A stretch of DNA of 64,000 bases. It comes from Burkholderia paludis. Lineage in GTDB: Bacteria > Pseudomonadota > Gammaproteobacteria > Burkholderiales > Burkholderiaceae. The notes under the pieces were generated by a model. It saw only the letters and a program-made list of their open reading frames with translations. It did not search any database and was not told where the DNA came from. This document shows, piece after piece, positions 44,264 to 53,531 of this stretch. Position numbers and translations under genes: made by a program. The stretch lies in the NCBI RefSeq assembly GCF_000732615.1, contig NZ_JPGL01000001.1, forward strand, positions 1 to 64,000. Reading direction: 5' to 3'. Numbering within the stretch: the first letter of the stretch is position 1; each line of letters opens with the position of its first letter.

Positions 44264-44516
44264 TCAAGGAATCGCGCAGTAGGCTTCCAGGGCCTTGCAG
44301 GTCTGAACCATGCCCAGACGCCGGAGAACCTCGAGATAGCGCTCCGCCGCCATGGGCGGATGCTTGAGCGTCTCGCGCTGCCGGCGTGCGGCGGCGACGA
44401 CCGCGGCCGCGGCCGCGGCCGCGGCCGCTCGGCGCAAGGCACATCAGGAAATCGCGTAACGGAGCGGGATACAGCACGCATGCATCGTAGACCGCCGTGA
44501 ACGGCGAACTCGTCGT
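44264..44516 (-). pseudogene. PIN-domain toxin remnant (VapC-like), internally deleted
   Basis: An N-terminal stretch in one frame ending about 44433 encodes FTAVYDACVLYPAPLRDFLM, the typical start of PIN toxins of this partner type, including the first catalytic Asp. The C-terminal stretch in another frame (about 44264-44398) has RETLKHPPMAAERYLEVLRRLG and ends with TGA at 44264, the usual tail. A (CCGCGG)n tract at 44401-44428 lies at the junction and about 110 residues of core are missing. The likely start ATG is now ACG at 44514-44516. Non-functional. Confidence 0.65.
44401..44428. repeat. CCGCGG repeat at the toxin deletion junction
   Basis: CCGCGG is tandemly repeated about 4.7 times. 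It lies exactly where the toxin N-terminal and C-terminal homologies meet. A slippage-prone tract at a deletion join suggests replication slippage caused or followed the loss. Confidence 0.75.
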
Positions 44517-44981
44517 TCGTAGCCCATCCCGAACTGCTGCGCCTGCCAGCTCAATTCTTCCATCGCGTCCGCGCTCGCCCGATCGCGTTCCGCCTTGTAA
44601 CGCATCAGATCGCTAAATCGAACGCCGCGATGCTTGCCAGTCTTGTGGTGCGGCAACGCGTCCGCTTCCAGCAGCTTGATCAGGTGCGGACGGGAAACGT
44701 TGAGCAAGTCGGCCGCTTCCTGCGTCGTCAGCTCCGCATGGACCGGCACGACCTTGACCGCATTGCCGTCGGCCAGCTCGGCAAGGATGTCGACCAGCAG
44801 ACGGAGCGCGGAGGTGGGAAGCATTGACCTGATGCGCGCGATTTTCGTCGTCGAAGATCTGGATGCGCCGTATTTCCGTTCGCGTGGCCAGGGACGCAGC
44901 AAGCGCACGCTGTCCTTCGACGGCCGCCCGCATCTCGCGCTCGACGGGCAAGACCGGATCGGACATCGTGGTGTGAGGCAT
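44516..44981 (-). pseudogene. Helix-turn-helix antitoxin, frameshifted
   Basis: From ATG 44981 (GGAGCGCACG upstream) the frame gives MPHTTMSDPVLPVEREM ... IFDDENRAHQV, then shifts at 44825. Removing one A at 44825 restores LPTSALRLLVDILAELADG and a MerR/excisionase-type HTH (TTQEAADLLNVSRPHLIKLLEADALP), for 155 residues ending at GAA (44516). It runs past the lost stop to TGA at 44444. An internal ATG at 44824 could still yield a 103-residue-plus product with the HTH. Partner of the toxin remnant. Confidence 0.7.
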
Positions 44982-45071
44982 CGTGCGCTCCGGACAGGCG
45001 TTCTGAATGGAGCGATCTTCTTCGAAACAAACGAAACGCCATACGGCCCTTTATGAAAGGGCACGCTTCCG

Positions 45072-45878
45072 TCAATACGTCCCGTCCCCCTTCGTCGCCG
45101 CCCCGCCGCCCGCCTCCTTGAACTGCGCGGCCAGCCGCTCCGCGCTTCTCGCCAGCAGCGTCGTGTCGACCCCGACCGCGACGAACAACGCGCCCGCGGC
45201 CAGGTAGCGGCGCGCGGCGGCCTCGTCCGCGCTCAGAATGCCGGGCGCCTTGCCGGCCGCCTTGATCGCGCGAATCGCGCCGTCGATCGCGGCCTGCACG
45301 TCCGGATGCCCCGGGTTGCCGAGATGCCCGAGATCGGCCGCCAGATCCGCCGGCCCGATGAACACGCCGTCGACCCCGTCGACCCGCGCGATCGCGTCGA
45401 TCGCATCCAGCCCCGCGCGCGTCTCGACCTGCACGAGCACCGCCATCTCGTCATTCGCGCGATGCAGGTAGTCGCCGATGCGATTCCAGCGCGACGCACG
45501 CGCCAGCGCGCTGCCCACGCCGCGCACCCCGTGCGGCGGATAACGCGTCGCGGCCACCGCCGCACGCGCCTCGTCGGCGCTCTGCACCATCGGCACGAGC
45601 AGCGTCTGCGCGCCGAGATCGAGCACCTGCTTGACGATCACCGGATCGTTCCACGGCACGCGCACGACCGGATGCGACGGATACGGCGCAATCGCCTGCA
45701 ATTGCGCGAGGATCGTCGGCACCGTGTTCGGCGCATGCTCGCCGTCGATCAGCAGCCAGTCGAAACCGGCGCCCGCGACCACTTCGGCGCTGTACGGATT
45801 CGCGAGCCCGAGCCACAGCCCGACCTGCGCGTCGCCGCGTGCGAGCGCGGCCTTGAAGACGTTCGAAGGAATCTGCAT
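45072..45878 (-). CDS. hpaI: 4-hydroxy-2-oxoheptanedioate aldolase
   Basis: Class II HpcH/HpaI aldolase of 268 residues. It cleaves 4-hydroxy-2-oxoheptanedioate to pyruvate and succinic semialdehyde, the last step of homoprotocatechuate meta-cleavage. Family motifs are intact: the catalytic-loop [10 protein letters not shown], metal ligand in [12 protein letters not shown] and [12 protein letters not shown]. It is the last gene of the hpa operon, 12 bp after hpaH. Downstream is the decayed toxin-antitoxin remnant. Confidence 0.95.
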   Translation of the reverse strand: MQIPSNVFKAALARGDAQVGLWLGLANPYSAEVVAGAGFDWLLIDGEHAPNTVPTILAQLQAIAPYPSHPVVRVPWNDPVIVKQVLDLGAQTLLVPMVQSADEARAAVAATRYPPHGVRGVGSALARASRWNRIGDYLHRANDEMAVLVQVETRAGLDAIDAIARVDGVDGVFIGPADLAADLGHLGNPGHPDVQAAIDGAIRAIKAAGKAPGILSADEAAARRYLAAGALFVAVGVDTTLLARSAERLAAQFKEAGGGAATKGDGTY

Positions 45879-45890
45879 GGTTCGCTCACC

Positions 45891-46694
45891 TCACTCGAAG
45901 TAGCACTGGATCGTCCCGAGCGGGCCGTAGTCGACGCTGAACGTGTCGCCCGGCCGCGCCGCGCACGGCCGCGTAAACGAGCCGCCGAGCACGATCTGCC
46001 CCGGCTCCAGCGCCACGTCGAAGCGCGCCAGCCGGTTCGCGAGCCAGACGACGCCGTTCGCCGGATGGTTCAGCACGCCGGCCGCGACTCCGGTTTCCTC
46101 GACCACGCCGTTGCGCGACATGATCGCCGCGACCCAGCGCAGGTCGACGTCGTGCGGCTTCACGGGTCGGCCGCCGATCACGACGCCCGCGTTCGCCGCG
46201 TTGTCGGCGATCGTGTCGAACACCTTGCGCGGCCGCTTCGTATCGGGATCGATCGACTGGCTGCGCGCGTCGATGATCTCGAGCGCGGGCACCACGTAGT
46301 CGACCGCGTCGTACACGTCGAAGATCGTGCAGTCGGGGCCCGAGAGCCGCTTGCCGAGCACGAATGCAAGCTCGACCTCGACGCGCGGCACGATGAAGCG
46401 GCCGGTCGGGATCGTGCCGCCATCCGCGAAGAACATGTCGTCGAGCAACGCGCCGTAGTCGGGCTCGTCGATCTGCGACGTGTTCTGCATCGCCTTCGAC
46501 GTCAGGCCGATCTTGTGCCCCTTCAGCGTGCGGCCTTCCGCGAGCTTGAGGGCCACCCACGCGCGCTGGATCGCATACGCGTCGTCGATCGTGATGTCGG
46601 GATGGTCGAGCGAGATCTGGCGGATCTGCGTGCGTGCGCGCTCGGCGTCGTGCAGACGCTGCGCGAGCTGGTCGATGAGGGCGGGTTCGAGCAT
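45891..46694 (-). CDS. hpaH: 2-oxo-hept-4-ene-1,7-dioate hydratase
   Basis: Hydratase of 267 residues with the fumarylacetoacetase C-terminal fold. It hydrates 2-oxohept-3/4-ene-1,7-dioate to 4-hydroxy-2-oxoheptanedioate for HpaI. The metal-binding acidic residues lie in [10 protein letters not shown] and the family segments [10 protein letters not shown] and EIIDARSQ are present. Starts at 46694; length matches E. coli HpaH (267). Between hpaF and hpaI in the operon. Confidence 0.95.
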   Translation of the reverse strand: MLEPALIDQLAQRLHDAERARTQIRQISLDHPDITIDDAYAIQRAWVALKLAEGRTLKGHKIGLTSKAMQNTSQIDEPDYGALLDDMFFADGGTIPTGRFIVPRVEVELAFVLGKRLSGPDCTIFDVYDAVDYVVPALEIIDARSQSIDPDTKRPRKVFDTIADNAANAGVVIGGRPVKPHDVDLRWVAAIMSRNGVVEETGVAAGVLNHPANGVVWLANRLARFDVALEPGQIVLGGSFTRPCAARPGDTFSVDYGPLGTIQCYFE

Positions 46695-46714
46695 GGTCGT
46701 GTCGGGAGTAAGGT

Positions 46715-47107
46715 TCAGCCGGCCCGCTTGTAGCGGGCGTGAATGTTGTTGTGCTTGTACGAGCCGCTTTCGCTGAACTCGTTCAGCTCCATCGACAGCG
46801 CGAGGTAGCGGGTCGCGTACAGGTCGGCGAAATGCGCCTTGATCGCGTCGAACAGCGCGTCGCACGCGGCTTTCTTCTGGGCTTCGGTGCGGCCCGAGCC
46901 GATCTTCAGCGTCACGTGGACGAACGCGTCGTCCCCGGTGCCGTCGGCCACGCAGTAGTCCTGCAGCTCGATCGCGCGCGAGCGGATGCCGCCCGTCGGA
47001 AACACGCCGCCCTGCGCGATCAGCGTGGTATTGAGCGTGCGCAGCAGCACGGGAATGCGCGCGTCGTCGCGAAGGTTCGCGGTGTATTCGACGACGATGT
47101 GGGGCAT
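46715..47107 (-). CDS. hpaF: 5-carboxymethyl-2-hydroxymuconate isomerase
   Basis: Tautomerase-fold isomerase of 130 residues, homotrimer in the family. It converts CHMS-derived 5-carboxymethyl-2-hydroxymuconate to its keto isomer. Starts MPHIVVEYT so the catalytic base Pro2 would be exposed after Met removal. GIRSRAIE is a family motif. In the operon between hpaD and hpaH. Confidence 0.94.
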   Translation of the reverse strand: MPHIVVEYTANLRDDARIPVLLRTLNTTLIAQGGVFPTGGIRSRAIELQDYCVADGTGDDAFVHVTLKIGSGRTEAQKKAACDALFDAIKAHFADLYATRYLALSMELNEFSESGSYKHNNIHARYKRAG

Positions 47108-47142
47108 GGCAAGTCTCCGGTCGGATGTCGGGGGCGCGGCGC

Positions 47143-47991
47143 TCAGGCGAGCGGGAAGATCGCGTTGATCTGCCCGGTGCCCGAGCTCGCGAAATAGTCG
47201 GTGACGATCTCGACGGGCTTGTCGTAGCGATCCCAGCCGAGCAGGCCGAGCAGCATCGCCGTGTCGTGCATGCCGCCTTCGCCATGGCAATGCAGGTTGT
47301 ACTCGGGCAGCATCGCGCAGAAGGTCCGGAAATCGCCCTGCTTCCACAGCTCGACCACGCGCAGGTCGACCTGCCGGAAGAATTCGCGGCTGATCTCGTG
47401 TATCGATTCCTCGGGGCTGCCGTTGTCGTTGAAGCGATGCGACAGCGAACCGCTCGCGAGAAACGCGACGTTCGAATCGCTTTTTTCGATCGCTTCGAGC
47501 AATGCCTCGCCGAAGCGCCGGCTTTCGTCCAGCTGGTGCCACATGCACCAGCCCGCGATCGACACGACCTTGAAGTGCTGGTCGCCGTTCATGTAGCGCA
47601 TCGGCACGAGCGTGCCGTATTCGAGTTCGAGGCTGTCGATCTCGTGCGCGCGCGTCGCGACGCCTCGCGCGCTGGCCGTCTCGGCGATCAGGCGGCCGAG
47701 CGCCGGGTTGCCCGGGTACGCGTACTGCATGTCGCGGATGAAATGCGGCAGCTCGTTGCTCGTGTACGTGCCCGAGAAGCGCGCGTTGCAGTTCACGTGA
47801 TAGCCCGCGTTGACGAGCCAGTGCACGTCCGACACGACGATCGTGTCGACGCCGAGCGCGCGGCAGCGCTCGCCGATCAGCTGGTGGCCGCGGATCGCCG
47901 CCTCACGGCAGCCGTGATGCCTGCCGGGCAATTCCGACAGGTACATCGACGGCACGTGCGTGATCTTCGCGGCGAGGGACAGTTTGCCCAT
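47143..47991 (-). CDS. hpaD: 3,4-dihydroxyphenylacetate 2,3-dioxygenase
   Basis: Extradiol ring-cleavage dioxygenase of 282 residues, class III (LigB-like), converting homoprotocatechuate to CHMS with Fe2+ and O2. Family start [23 protein letters not shown] and [14 protein letters not shown] with its His ligands match E. coli HpaD. Start 47991 has AGGAGACTTAACG upstream. Preceded by a 110-bp gap from hpaE with a strong hairpin. Central step of the pathway. Confidence 0.95.
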   Translation of the reverse strand: MGKLSLAAKITHVPSMYLSELPGRHHGCREAAIRGHQLIGERCRALGVDTIVVSDVHWLVNAGYHVNCNARFSGTYTSNELPHFIRDMQYAYPGNPALGRLIAETASARGVATRAHEIDSLELEYGTLVPMRYMNGDQHFKVVSIAGWCMWHQLDESRRFGEALLEAIEKSDSNVAFLASGSLSHRFNDNGSPEESIHEISREFFRQVDLRVVELWKQGDFRTFCAMLPEYNLHCHGEGGMHDTAMLLGLLGWDRYDKPVEIVTDYFASSGTGQINAIFPLA

Positions 47992-48008
47992 CGTTAAGTC
48001 TCCTGTCG

Positions 48009-48040
48009 GCCCGGGCGGGCGCGTTGGCGCCGGCCCGGGC
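48009..48040. other. Intercistronic hairpin between hpaE and hpaD
   Basis: GCCCGGGC at 48009-48016 and again at 48033-48040 can pair, with a further internal GGCG/CGCC stem and one mismatch. It lies in the 110-bp hpaE-hpaD gap, the longest in the operon. May protect or attenuate the downstream message. Confidence 0.4.
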
Positions 48041-48101
48041 TCCATGCTTGGCCGGCGTGCCGGCTGTGGAATCGTGCTTGCAGCAAAACGCCCCGCGTCC
48101 G

Positions 48102-49565
48102 TCACACGCCCCAGCGCGGAATGTGATGCGAACCCATCGAGATGCACACGTTCTTGATCTCCGCGAACACCTCGAAACTGTATTCGCCGCCCTCGCGCCC
48201 GGTGCCCGACTCCTTCACGCCGCCGAACGGCTGGCGCAGGTCGCGCACGTTCTGGCTGTTCACGAACACCATCCCGGCCTCGATGCCGCGCGCGAGGCGA
48301 TGCACCTTGCCGACGTCCTGCGTCCAGATGTACGACGCGAGGCCGTACGACGTGTCGTTCGCGAGCCGCAGCCCTTCTTCCTCGTCCTCGAACGGAATCA
48401 GGCATGCGACAGGGCCGAAGATCTCTTCCTGCGCGATGCGCATCCGGTTGTCGACGTCGGCGAACACGGTCGGCCGCACGAAGTTGCCGTTGCGCAGATG
48501 GTCGGGCAGGCCCGCCGGCTTGTCCGCACCGCCCGCCACCACGCGCGCGCCTTCCTGCTCGCCGATGCGGATGTAGCCGGTCACCTTCTCCCAGTGCTGG
48601 CGCGTGATCATCGCGCCGAGATTCGTGCCCGGATCGGACGGATCGCCCACCACCAGGTTGTTCGCGCGGCGCGCGAATTCCTGCACGAAGCGGTCGTAGA
48701 TCGTGCGCTGCACGAAGATCCGCGAGCCCGCGGTGCAGCGCTCGCCGTTGATCGAGAAGATCGTGAACAGCGACGCATCGAGCGCGCGGTCGAAATCGGC
48801 GTCGTCGAAGATCAGCACCGGCGACTTGCCGCCGAGTTCCATCGAATACTTCTTCAGGCCCGCGCGCTCCATGATCCGCTTGCCCGTGACCGTGCCGCCG
48901 GTAAACGACACCGCGCGCACGTCCGGATGGCGCACGAGCGCGTCGCCGGCCGTCGCGCCGTAGCCCTGCACGACGTTCAGCACGCCGGGCGGAATGCCGG
49001 CTTCGAGCGCAAGCCGGCCGAGCTGGTCGGCCGTCAGCGGCGACAGCTCCGACATCTTCAGCACGGCCGTGTTGCCGAGCGCGAGGCACGGCGCCGTCTT
49101 CCACGTCGCGGTCATGAACGGCACGTTCCACGGCGACACCAGCGCGCACACGCCGACCGGCTGGTACAGCGTGTAGTTCAGCATCTGGTCGTCGACCGGA
49201 TACGTGCGGCCGTTCATCTGCACGCACACTTCCGCGAAGAAATTGAAATTCTCGGACGCGCGCGGGATCAGCTGCTTGCTGGTCTGCGCGATCGGCAGGC
49301 CGGTATCCTGCGTCTCCAGCGCGGCGAGCATCGGCACGTTCTTCTCGATCAGCTCGCCGAGCTTGCGCATCAGCTTCGCGCGCTCCTTCGCGGGCGTGTT
49401 CGCCCATTTCGGGAAGGCTTCCTTCGCCGCGCGCACGGCCGCGTCGACTTCGGCCTCGCCGCCCGACGCGACGTCGGTGATGACGTCGCCCGTCGCGGGG
49501 TTCAGCGTCGTGAAGGTCTCGCGGCTCTCGACTTCGCGGCCGTCGATCCAGTGCTTGATGGTCAT
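48102..49565 (-). CDS. hpaE: 5-carboxymethyl-2-hydroxymuconate semialdehyde dehydrogenase
   Basis: NAD+-dependent aldehyde dehydrogenase of 487 residues, oxidising CHMS to 5-carboxymethyl-2-hydroxymuconate. Catalytic Cys in NGERCTAGSR near 281 and the general-base Glu in MELGGKSP are intact. N-terminal MTIKHWIDGREVESRETF is the HpaE family start. Third gene of the operon, after the two hpaG genes. Confidence 0.95.
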   Translation of the reverse strand: MTIKHWIDGREVESRETFTTLNPATGDVITDVASGGEAEVDAAVRAAKEAFPKWANTPAKERAKLMRKLGELIEKNVPMLAALETQDTGLPIAQTSKQLIPRASENFNFFAEVCVQMNGRTYPVDDQMLNYTLYQPVGVCALVSPWNVPFMTATWKTAPCLALGNTAVLKMSELSPLTADQLGRLALEAGIPPGVLNVVQGYGATAGDALVRHPDVRAVSFTGGTVTGKRIMERAGLKKYSMELGGKSPVLIFDDADFDRALDASLFTIFSINGERCTAGSRIFVQRTIYDRFVQEFARRANNLVVGDPSDPGTNLGAMITRQHWEKVTGYIRIGEQEGARVVAGGADKPAGLPDHLRNGNFVRPTVFADVDNRMRIAQEEIFGPVACLIPFEDEEEGLRLANDTSYGLASYIWTQDVGKVHRLARGIEAGMVFVNSQNVRDLRQPFGGVKESGTGREGGEYSFEVFAEIKNVCISMGSHHIPRWGV

Positions 49566-49587
49566 GTGCTCTCCTTGGGCGACGGGC

Positions 49588-50352
49588 TCAGCCGGCGCGA
49601 TAGTAGTCTGCTTCGCCGACGATCGTGTTGACGAGCCGGCCGATCCCTTCGATTTCGGTCACGACTTCGTCGCCCGGCTGCGTGTCCGCCAGCCCCTCGG
49701 GCGTGCCGGTCAGGATCAGGTCGCCCGGCGCGAGCGTCATGAAGCCGCTGATGTGCTCGATCAGCGCCGGCACGTCGAAGATCATGTCGCGCGTGCTGCC
49801 GCGCTGCGTCTCCCGGCCGTTCACGGTCGTGCGCAGCATCAGGTCACCGGCGTCGCCGATCTCGTCGCGGCTGACGAACCACGGCCCGAGCGGCGTGCAG
49901 GTGTCGCGGTTCTTCACGCGCAGGTTCGGGCGGTAGTAGTTCTCGAGATAGTCGCGGATCGCGTAGTCGTTCGCGACCGTATACCCGGCCACGTAGTCGA
50001 GCGCCTGCGCGCGGCTCACGTTGCGCGCGGGCCGGCCGATCACCACGGCCAGTTCGCACTCGTAGTGCATGTGCGTCGCGTCCGCCGGACGCACGGTGCG
50101 CGAGCGGTGACCGACGAACGTGTTGGGCCCCTTCAGGAAGATCAGCGGCTCGCTCGGCGCCTTGAACGCCAGCTCCTTCGCATGGTCCGCATAGTTGAGG
50201 CCGAGCGCGAACGTCGTGCGCGGCGCGACGGGCGGCAGCCACGCAACGGCATCCTCGGCGACGACGCGCCCCGTATCGAGCCGGATCGCGCCGTCGCCGG
50301 CCGGTTCGGCCGCATGCAGTGCGCCGTTGTAGATCACGCGCGCCGTCTTCAT
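49588..50352 (-). CDS. hpaG2: Homoprotocatechuate degradation decarboxylase/isomerase, C-terminal part
   Basis: Fumarylacetoacetate hydrolase-fold protein of 254 residues. With HpaG1 it forms the decarboxylase that converts the oxo product to 2-oxohept-3-ene-1,7-dioate. In E. coli the two halves are fused as HpaG; here they are separate genes with an ATGA overlap (50349-50352). The acidic metal ligands lie in HYECELAVVIGR. DTCTPLGPW and LTGTPEGLA are family motifs. Confidence 0.93.
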   Translation of the reverse strand: MKTARVIYNGALHAAEPAGDGAIRLDTGRVVAEDAVAWLPPVAPRTTFALGLNYADHAKELAFKAPSEPLIFLKGPNTFVGHRSRTVRPADATHMHYECELAVVIGRPARNVSRAQALDYVAGYTVANDYAIRDYLENYYRPNLRVKNRDTCTPLGPWFVSRDEIGDAGDLMLRTTVNGRETQRGSTRDMIFDVPALIEHISGFMTLAPGDLILTGTPEGLADTQPGDEVVTEIEGIGRLVNTIVGEADYYRAG

Positions 50353-51038
50353 CGTGCTTCCTCCGCAATCAGCGTATGCCGCAACGTGCCGATCCCGGCG
50401 GCGGCGATCTCGATCGTGCTGCCCGCGCGGGCGCGCGGTGCGCCGCCCGCCACGCCGAGCAGCAGCACGTCGCCGGCGTCGAACGACATGAAGGCCGTCA
50501 CGTCGGCGATCAGCTCGCGTACGGGCCGGACCAGCGTGGCGGTCGATGCCGATATCGCCGTGTCCCCGTCGATCCGCACGGTCAGGCCGATCGCGTCGAC
50601 GTCGGCGAGCGCGGCAGCCGGCACGATCGCCGGGCCGAGCGGACAAAAGCCGTCGCGGCACTTGAAGCGCACCGCCGGACGGTAGTAATCGGGATGCGGC
50701 ACCGACACGTCGCTCGCGAGCGTGAAACCGTGCACGTAGTCGAGCGCCTGCGCGGCCGGCACGCGCGTGGCGCGCCGGGCGAACACGACGGCCACGGACG
50801 CACCGATCTCGAGCGCGTCGACGCCGGCCGGCACGACCACGGCCGCACCGTCGGCCGCATGCGTGTTGGCGGGCTTGATGTAAAGGATCGGCGCCTGCGG
50901 CGGACGGCCGTAAGGCGGCGCATTCACGGCATCGCCGAGTGCGTCGAGCGCCGCGCGCTCGTTGAGCAGCGCACCGTAGACGGTGCCGATGGCGACCGGC
51001 AACGGCGGCGCCGCGGCGGTCATGCAAGACAGCTCCAT
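50349..51038 (-). CDS. hpaG1: Homoprotocatechuate degradation decarboxylase/isomerase, N-terminal part
   Basis: Fumarylacetoacetate hydrolase-fold protein of 229 residues, the first gene of the hpa operon. It has the FCPLGPAIVP and VLLLGVAGGAPRA segments of the HpaG N-terminal half. Its operon promoter is the TTGCCA-17-TAAGAT pair at 51085-51113 and hpaR is divergent. Its stop overlaps hpaG2 by 4 bp, so they are coupled. Confidence 0.92.
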   Translation of the reverse strand: MELSCMTAAAPPLPVAIGTVYGALLNERAALDALGDAVNAPPYGRPPQAPILYIKPANTHAADGAAVVVPAGVDALEIGASVAVVFARRATRVPAAQALDYVHGFTLASDVSVPHPDYYRPAVRFKCRDGFCPLGPAIVPAAALADVDAIGLTVRIDGDTAISASTATLVRPVRELIADVTAFMSFDAGDVLLLGVAGGAPRARAGSTIEIAAAGIGTLRHTLIAEEAR

Positions 51039-51079
51039 GCGTCATTCCCCTGCCGCGCGTCGCGGCGCATCGTCAATAG

Positions 51080-51113
51080 TTAATATCTTAAGTAAACAAT
51101 CGGACGCTGGCAA
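51080..51113 (-). promoter_or_regulatory. hpaG promoter with candidate HpaR operator
   Basis: On minus: TTGCCA (51108-51113) as -35, 17 bp, TAAGAT (51085-51090) as -10. The imperfect palindrome TTAATATCTTAA (51080-51091) overlaps the -10, a good position for MarR-type repression by HpaR. The gap to hpaR also lies within this 152-bp divergent region. Confidence 0.6.
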
Positions 51114-51190
51114 CCTCGATTACCCTGATAAGTGAAATTCATCGACGCCGGCTGTTAAGATTGATGCGTCCCCGTCCACGACCCACCCCG

Positions 51191-51631
51191 ATGAACCGTA
51201 CGCTCGACCATCGCAACCTGGCCATGCTGCTGCTTGAGGCCCGTGAAACGCTGATGGGTTTGTTTCGCCCCATTCTCAAGGAATTCGCGCTGACCGAACA
51301 GCAATGGCGGATCATCCGCGTGCTCGACGGCGAACCGGCGCAGGCGCTCGAAGCGGGACAGATCGCGCGGCGCTGCTGCATCCTGAGCCCGAGCCTCACG
51401 GGCGTGCTGGAACGCATGGAGCGCGACGGCCTGATCACGCGCACGCGCGCGCAGGAAGATCAGCGCCGGCTGCTGGTCAGCCTGACGCCGCAAAGCAGGA
51501 AACTGGTGACGGAAATCGGCCCGCGCATCGACGAGCAGTACCGGCAGCTCGAATCGCGGTTCGGCCAGGACGGCCTCGAGGATATCTATCGCGCGCTCGA
51601 CCGGCTCATCGAACTCGGCGGCACCCCGTGA
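51191..51631 (+). CDS. hpaR: Homoprotocatechuate operon regulator HpaR (MarR family)
   Basis: MarR-type repressor of 146 residues, close to the E. coli HpaR length of 148. Winged HTH near 45-100 with the family motif LSPSLTGVLERMERDGLI and the wing TRAQEDQRRLLVSLT. Divergent from hpaG1. Inducer in the family is 4-hydroxyphenylacetate or homoprotocatechuate. Start at 51191 (MNRTLDHRNLAMLLLEARETLMGLFRP) is chosen as best fit; a TTG/ATG start 27-30 bp earlier is possible. Confidence 0.92.
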   Translation: MNRTLDHRNLAMLLLEARETLMGLFRPILKEFALTEQQWRIIRVLDGEPAQALEAGQIARRCCILSPSLTGVLERMERDGLITRTRAQEDQRRLLVSLTPQSRKLVTEIGPRIDEQYRQLESRFGQDGLEDIYRALDRLIELGGTP

Positions 51632-51639
51632 TGGCGGCG

Positions 51640-51660
51640 CCCGCGCCCGCCGGGCGCGGG
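51640..51660. terminator. Hairpin after hpaR and before the convergent SDR gene
   Basis: CCCGCGCCC (51640-51648) and GGGCGCGGG (51652-51660) form a perfect 9-bp stem with a GCC loop, in the gap between hpaR and the minus-strand gene ending at 51681. No U-tract. Confidence 0.5.
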
Positions 51661-51680
51661 AACGGGCGCCACGCGGGCGG

Positions 51681-52889
51681 TCAGTCCACCGCGCCGCGCA
51701 TCAGCTCGGTCACGGCCACGCCGCGCGACGTGCGCATGCACTCCTCGACGTAGTCGATGAACGGCAGCGGTTCGAAATCGATTTCGTCGCGCACGCGGCT
51801 GTTGTCGAACACGCGATCGACCGTCGCGAATTCCCCGCAGCGCTGCAACGCGCGGCCGATCACGCGTTCGAGCGCCGGATCGGGCCGCCCGAGCACATCG
51901 CGCACCACGAGCGGCAATTCGGCCGGCGCGCACGCCGCATAGCGCGGCGCGCCCGTCATGCCCGCCGCCTCGTCCATCGCCCGCACGATCTGCGCGACCT
52001 GCGGCGCCTCCTCGCCCGCCGACACGTGATAGAGATCGTGCGCGAGCGTCGGCTTGACGGCCAGCAGCATCGTCGCGCGCGCCACGTCGTCCACCGACAC
52101 GATGTCGATGCGCGTCATCGGCCGCGCGGTGAAGCGGCGCGCGGCATGGGCCAGCCGGAACATCCAGAACGAATTCGGCGCGGGCCGGGTGCCGAGCAGC
52201 GTATGGCCGACCACGTGCGACGGCCGCACCACGACGAGCGGCAGCCCCAGTGCGCGCAGGCGCTGTTCGGTCTCCGCCTTCGCGCGCAGGTAGCGCGCCG
52301 CGAGCACCGCGCCCGGCAGGCCCTCGTCGTCGCAGGCGGCGTCGTTCGCGGCGTCGCCCGCCTCTTCGTGCACGATCCCGCCGCGGCCCGCATGGGCATA
52401 GGCCGTCCCGACATACACGAAGCGCTGCAGGCGCGGCGCCCGGGCGAAGCGTTCGGCGAAGCGCACCGAATCGGCGATGTCGGCCCGCAGGTGCACGCCG
52501 TCGGCCGGCGACGCATGGCCCGCGCAGTGGATCACGTGGGTCGCGCCGGCAAGACGCGGGGCGTCGGCGCCCTGCCACACGTCGCCGAGCGCGCCGACGA
52601 TCACGTTCGCCTCGGTCAGGCGCGACGCCCAGTACGGCGCAAGCCCCGCACGCAACGCCGCTTCGCGCAGCCGCGCGACGGCGTGGCCGCGGTCCTGCGC
52701 GCGCACGACGCAGACGATGCGCTCGAGCAGCCCGGCATTGACGAGCGCCGTCAGCACGGTACTGCCGATGAAGCCGGTTGCGCCGGTCAGCACCAGCCGC
52801 CCGACGTTCGCCGCCGCGACCGGTGCGCTGGCCGGCGACACGAGGCTCGTGCGCCAGTTGAGCGACAACGCGGTTTTCCAGATCAGCAC
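51681..52889 (-). CDS. Extended SDR, NAD(P)-dependent thioester-reductase-like
   Basis: Protein of 402 residues with an N-terminal Rossmann fold (GATGFIGSTVLTALVNAG, about 35-52) and the Tyr/Lys pair in YLRAKAETE region of a NAD_binding_4-like family (thioester reductase / male sterility). Start taken at GTG 52889, preceded by AAGGAG with a 6-bp spacer; the longer ORF lacks homology. Function not known. Near the hpa operon but opposite direction and separate promoter, so not part of that pathway. Confidence 0.8.
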   Translation of the reverse strand: MLIWKTALSLNWRTSLVSPASAPVAAANVGRLVLTGATGFIGSTVLTALVNAGLLERIVCVVRAQDRGHAVARLREAALRAGLAPYWASRLTEANVIVGALGDVWQGADAPRLAGATHVIHCAGHASPADGVHLRADIADSVRFAERFARAPRLQRFVYVGTAYAHAGRGGIVHEEAGDAANDAACDDEGLPGAVLAARYLRAKAETEQRLRALGLPLVVVRPSHVVGHTLLGTRPAPNSFWMFRLAHAARRFTARPMTRIDIVSVDDVARATMLLAVKPTLAHDLYHVSAGEEAPQVAQIVRAMDEAAGMTGAPRYAACAPAELPLVVRDVLGRPDPALERVIGRALQRCGEFATVDRVFDNSRVRDEIDFEPLPFIDYVEECMRTSRGVAVTELMRGAVD

Positions 52890-53531
52890 GATAGTCTCCT
52901 TCGAAGAATCGGCCGGGCGGCGCGGCGTCCGCGGTTGCGGACGGCGCACGACTCCCGGCCGGGCCGGGGCGTGACGCGCGCTCCGGCGAATCCCGATCGG
53001 GCGTGCGGCCTGCGATCGCGTCGATCGCGTCTCTGGCACGAGGCGGCGGCAGCCGCCGAGGACGGGCGTCCGCGGCACGGGATCGGGAAGATCCCAGTGT
53101 GGGGCCCGACCGCATGCAAGTCTGTCCCGAAAGTTTCGTGAAAGTGTGCCAATTTGTACGAGATTGTCTGACTGTGTCGTTTCGCGCTTGCCGTCAAAAC
53201 GCCGAAACATCCGGTCCGGCCGCATTCCGGCGTGGCAGCCGGCGCGGTTACGACCGCCGCCCGCACGCGACAGATCGACGCGCCCCATGGCCATGTCATC
53301 CCATGTCTGGAACATCGGATCCGTACGCGCCGATGCCGCGATCGCCGGGCCGCGCGCACTGGCGCGCCTCTGCCCGAACGGCCTTGAATCGTCTGACGTC
53401 GTTTCATCAGAAACCGCAATGAACTCAATACGGAATTATTGCTGTTTAACACTTGCGTTTCACACCAGTCTATCTAGACTGGTCAGGTCAAAACGGTCGA
53501 ATGTGTCATTCTTTTTTAGGAGACGATCACA
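52890..53531. promoter_or_regulatory. Intergenic region between the extended SDR and the small orphan gene
   Basis: This 642-bp gap holds the SDR promoter zone and the promoter of the gene at 53532. Positions 53110-53200 and 53425-53530 are AT-rich; the latter has a perfect 20-bp palindrome at 53464. A 189-codon minus ORF (52883-53452) overlaps it but is rich in Arg/Gly/Pro without recognisable domains, and I do not call it. Confidence 0.5.
53464..53483. promoter_or_regulatory. Perfect 9-2-9 palindrome upstream of the orphan gene
   Basis: ACCAGTCTATCTAGACTGGT is a perfect inverted repeat with a TC centre, 49 bp from its end to the ATG at 53532. Twenty bases and ACC...GGT ends recall lux boxes, but the CTG...CAG core is absent. 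The TAGACTGGT arm resembles TetR-type half-sites, like those at 2305/2451. A regulator site is likely either way. Confidence 0.65.

Noticed and set aside
52883..53452. 189-codon minus ORF in the gap before the orphan gene
   Set aside because: Arg/Gly/Pro-rich with no domain and overlaps the SDR leader and the AT-rich promoter of the orphan gene.
53464..53483. Palindrome as a classic CepR/LuxR lux box
   Set aside because: The conserved CTG...CAG core is absent; only the ACC...GGT ends and 20-bp length match. Kept as an unassigned operator.
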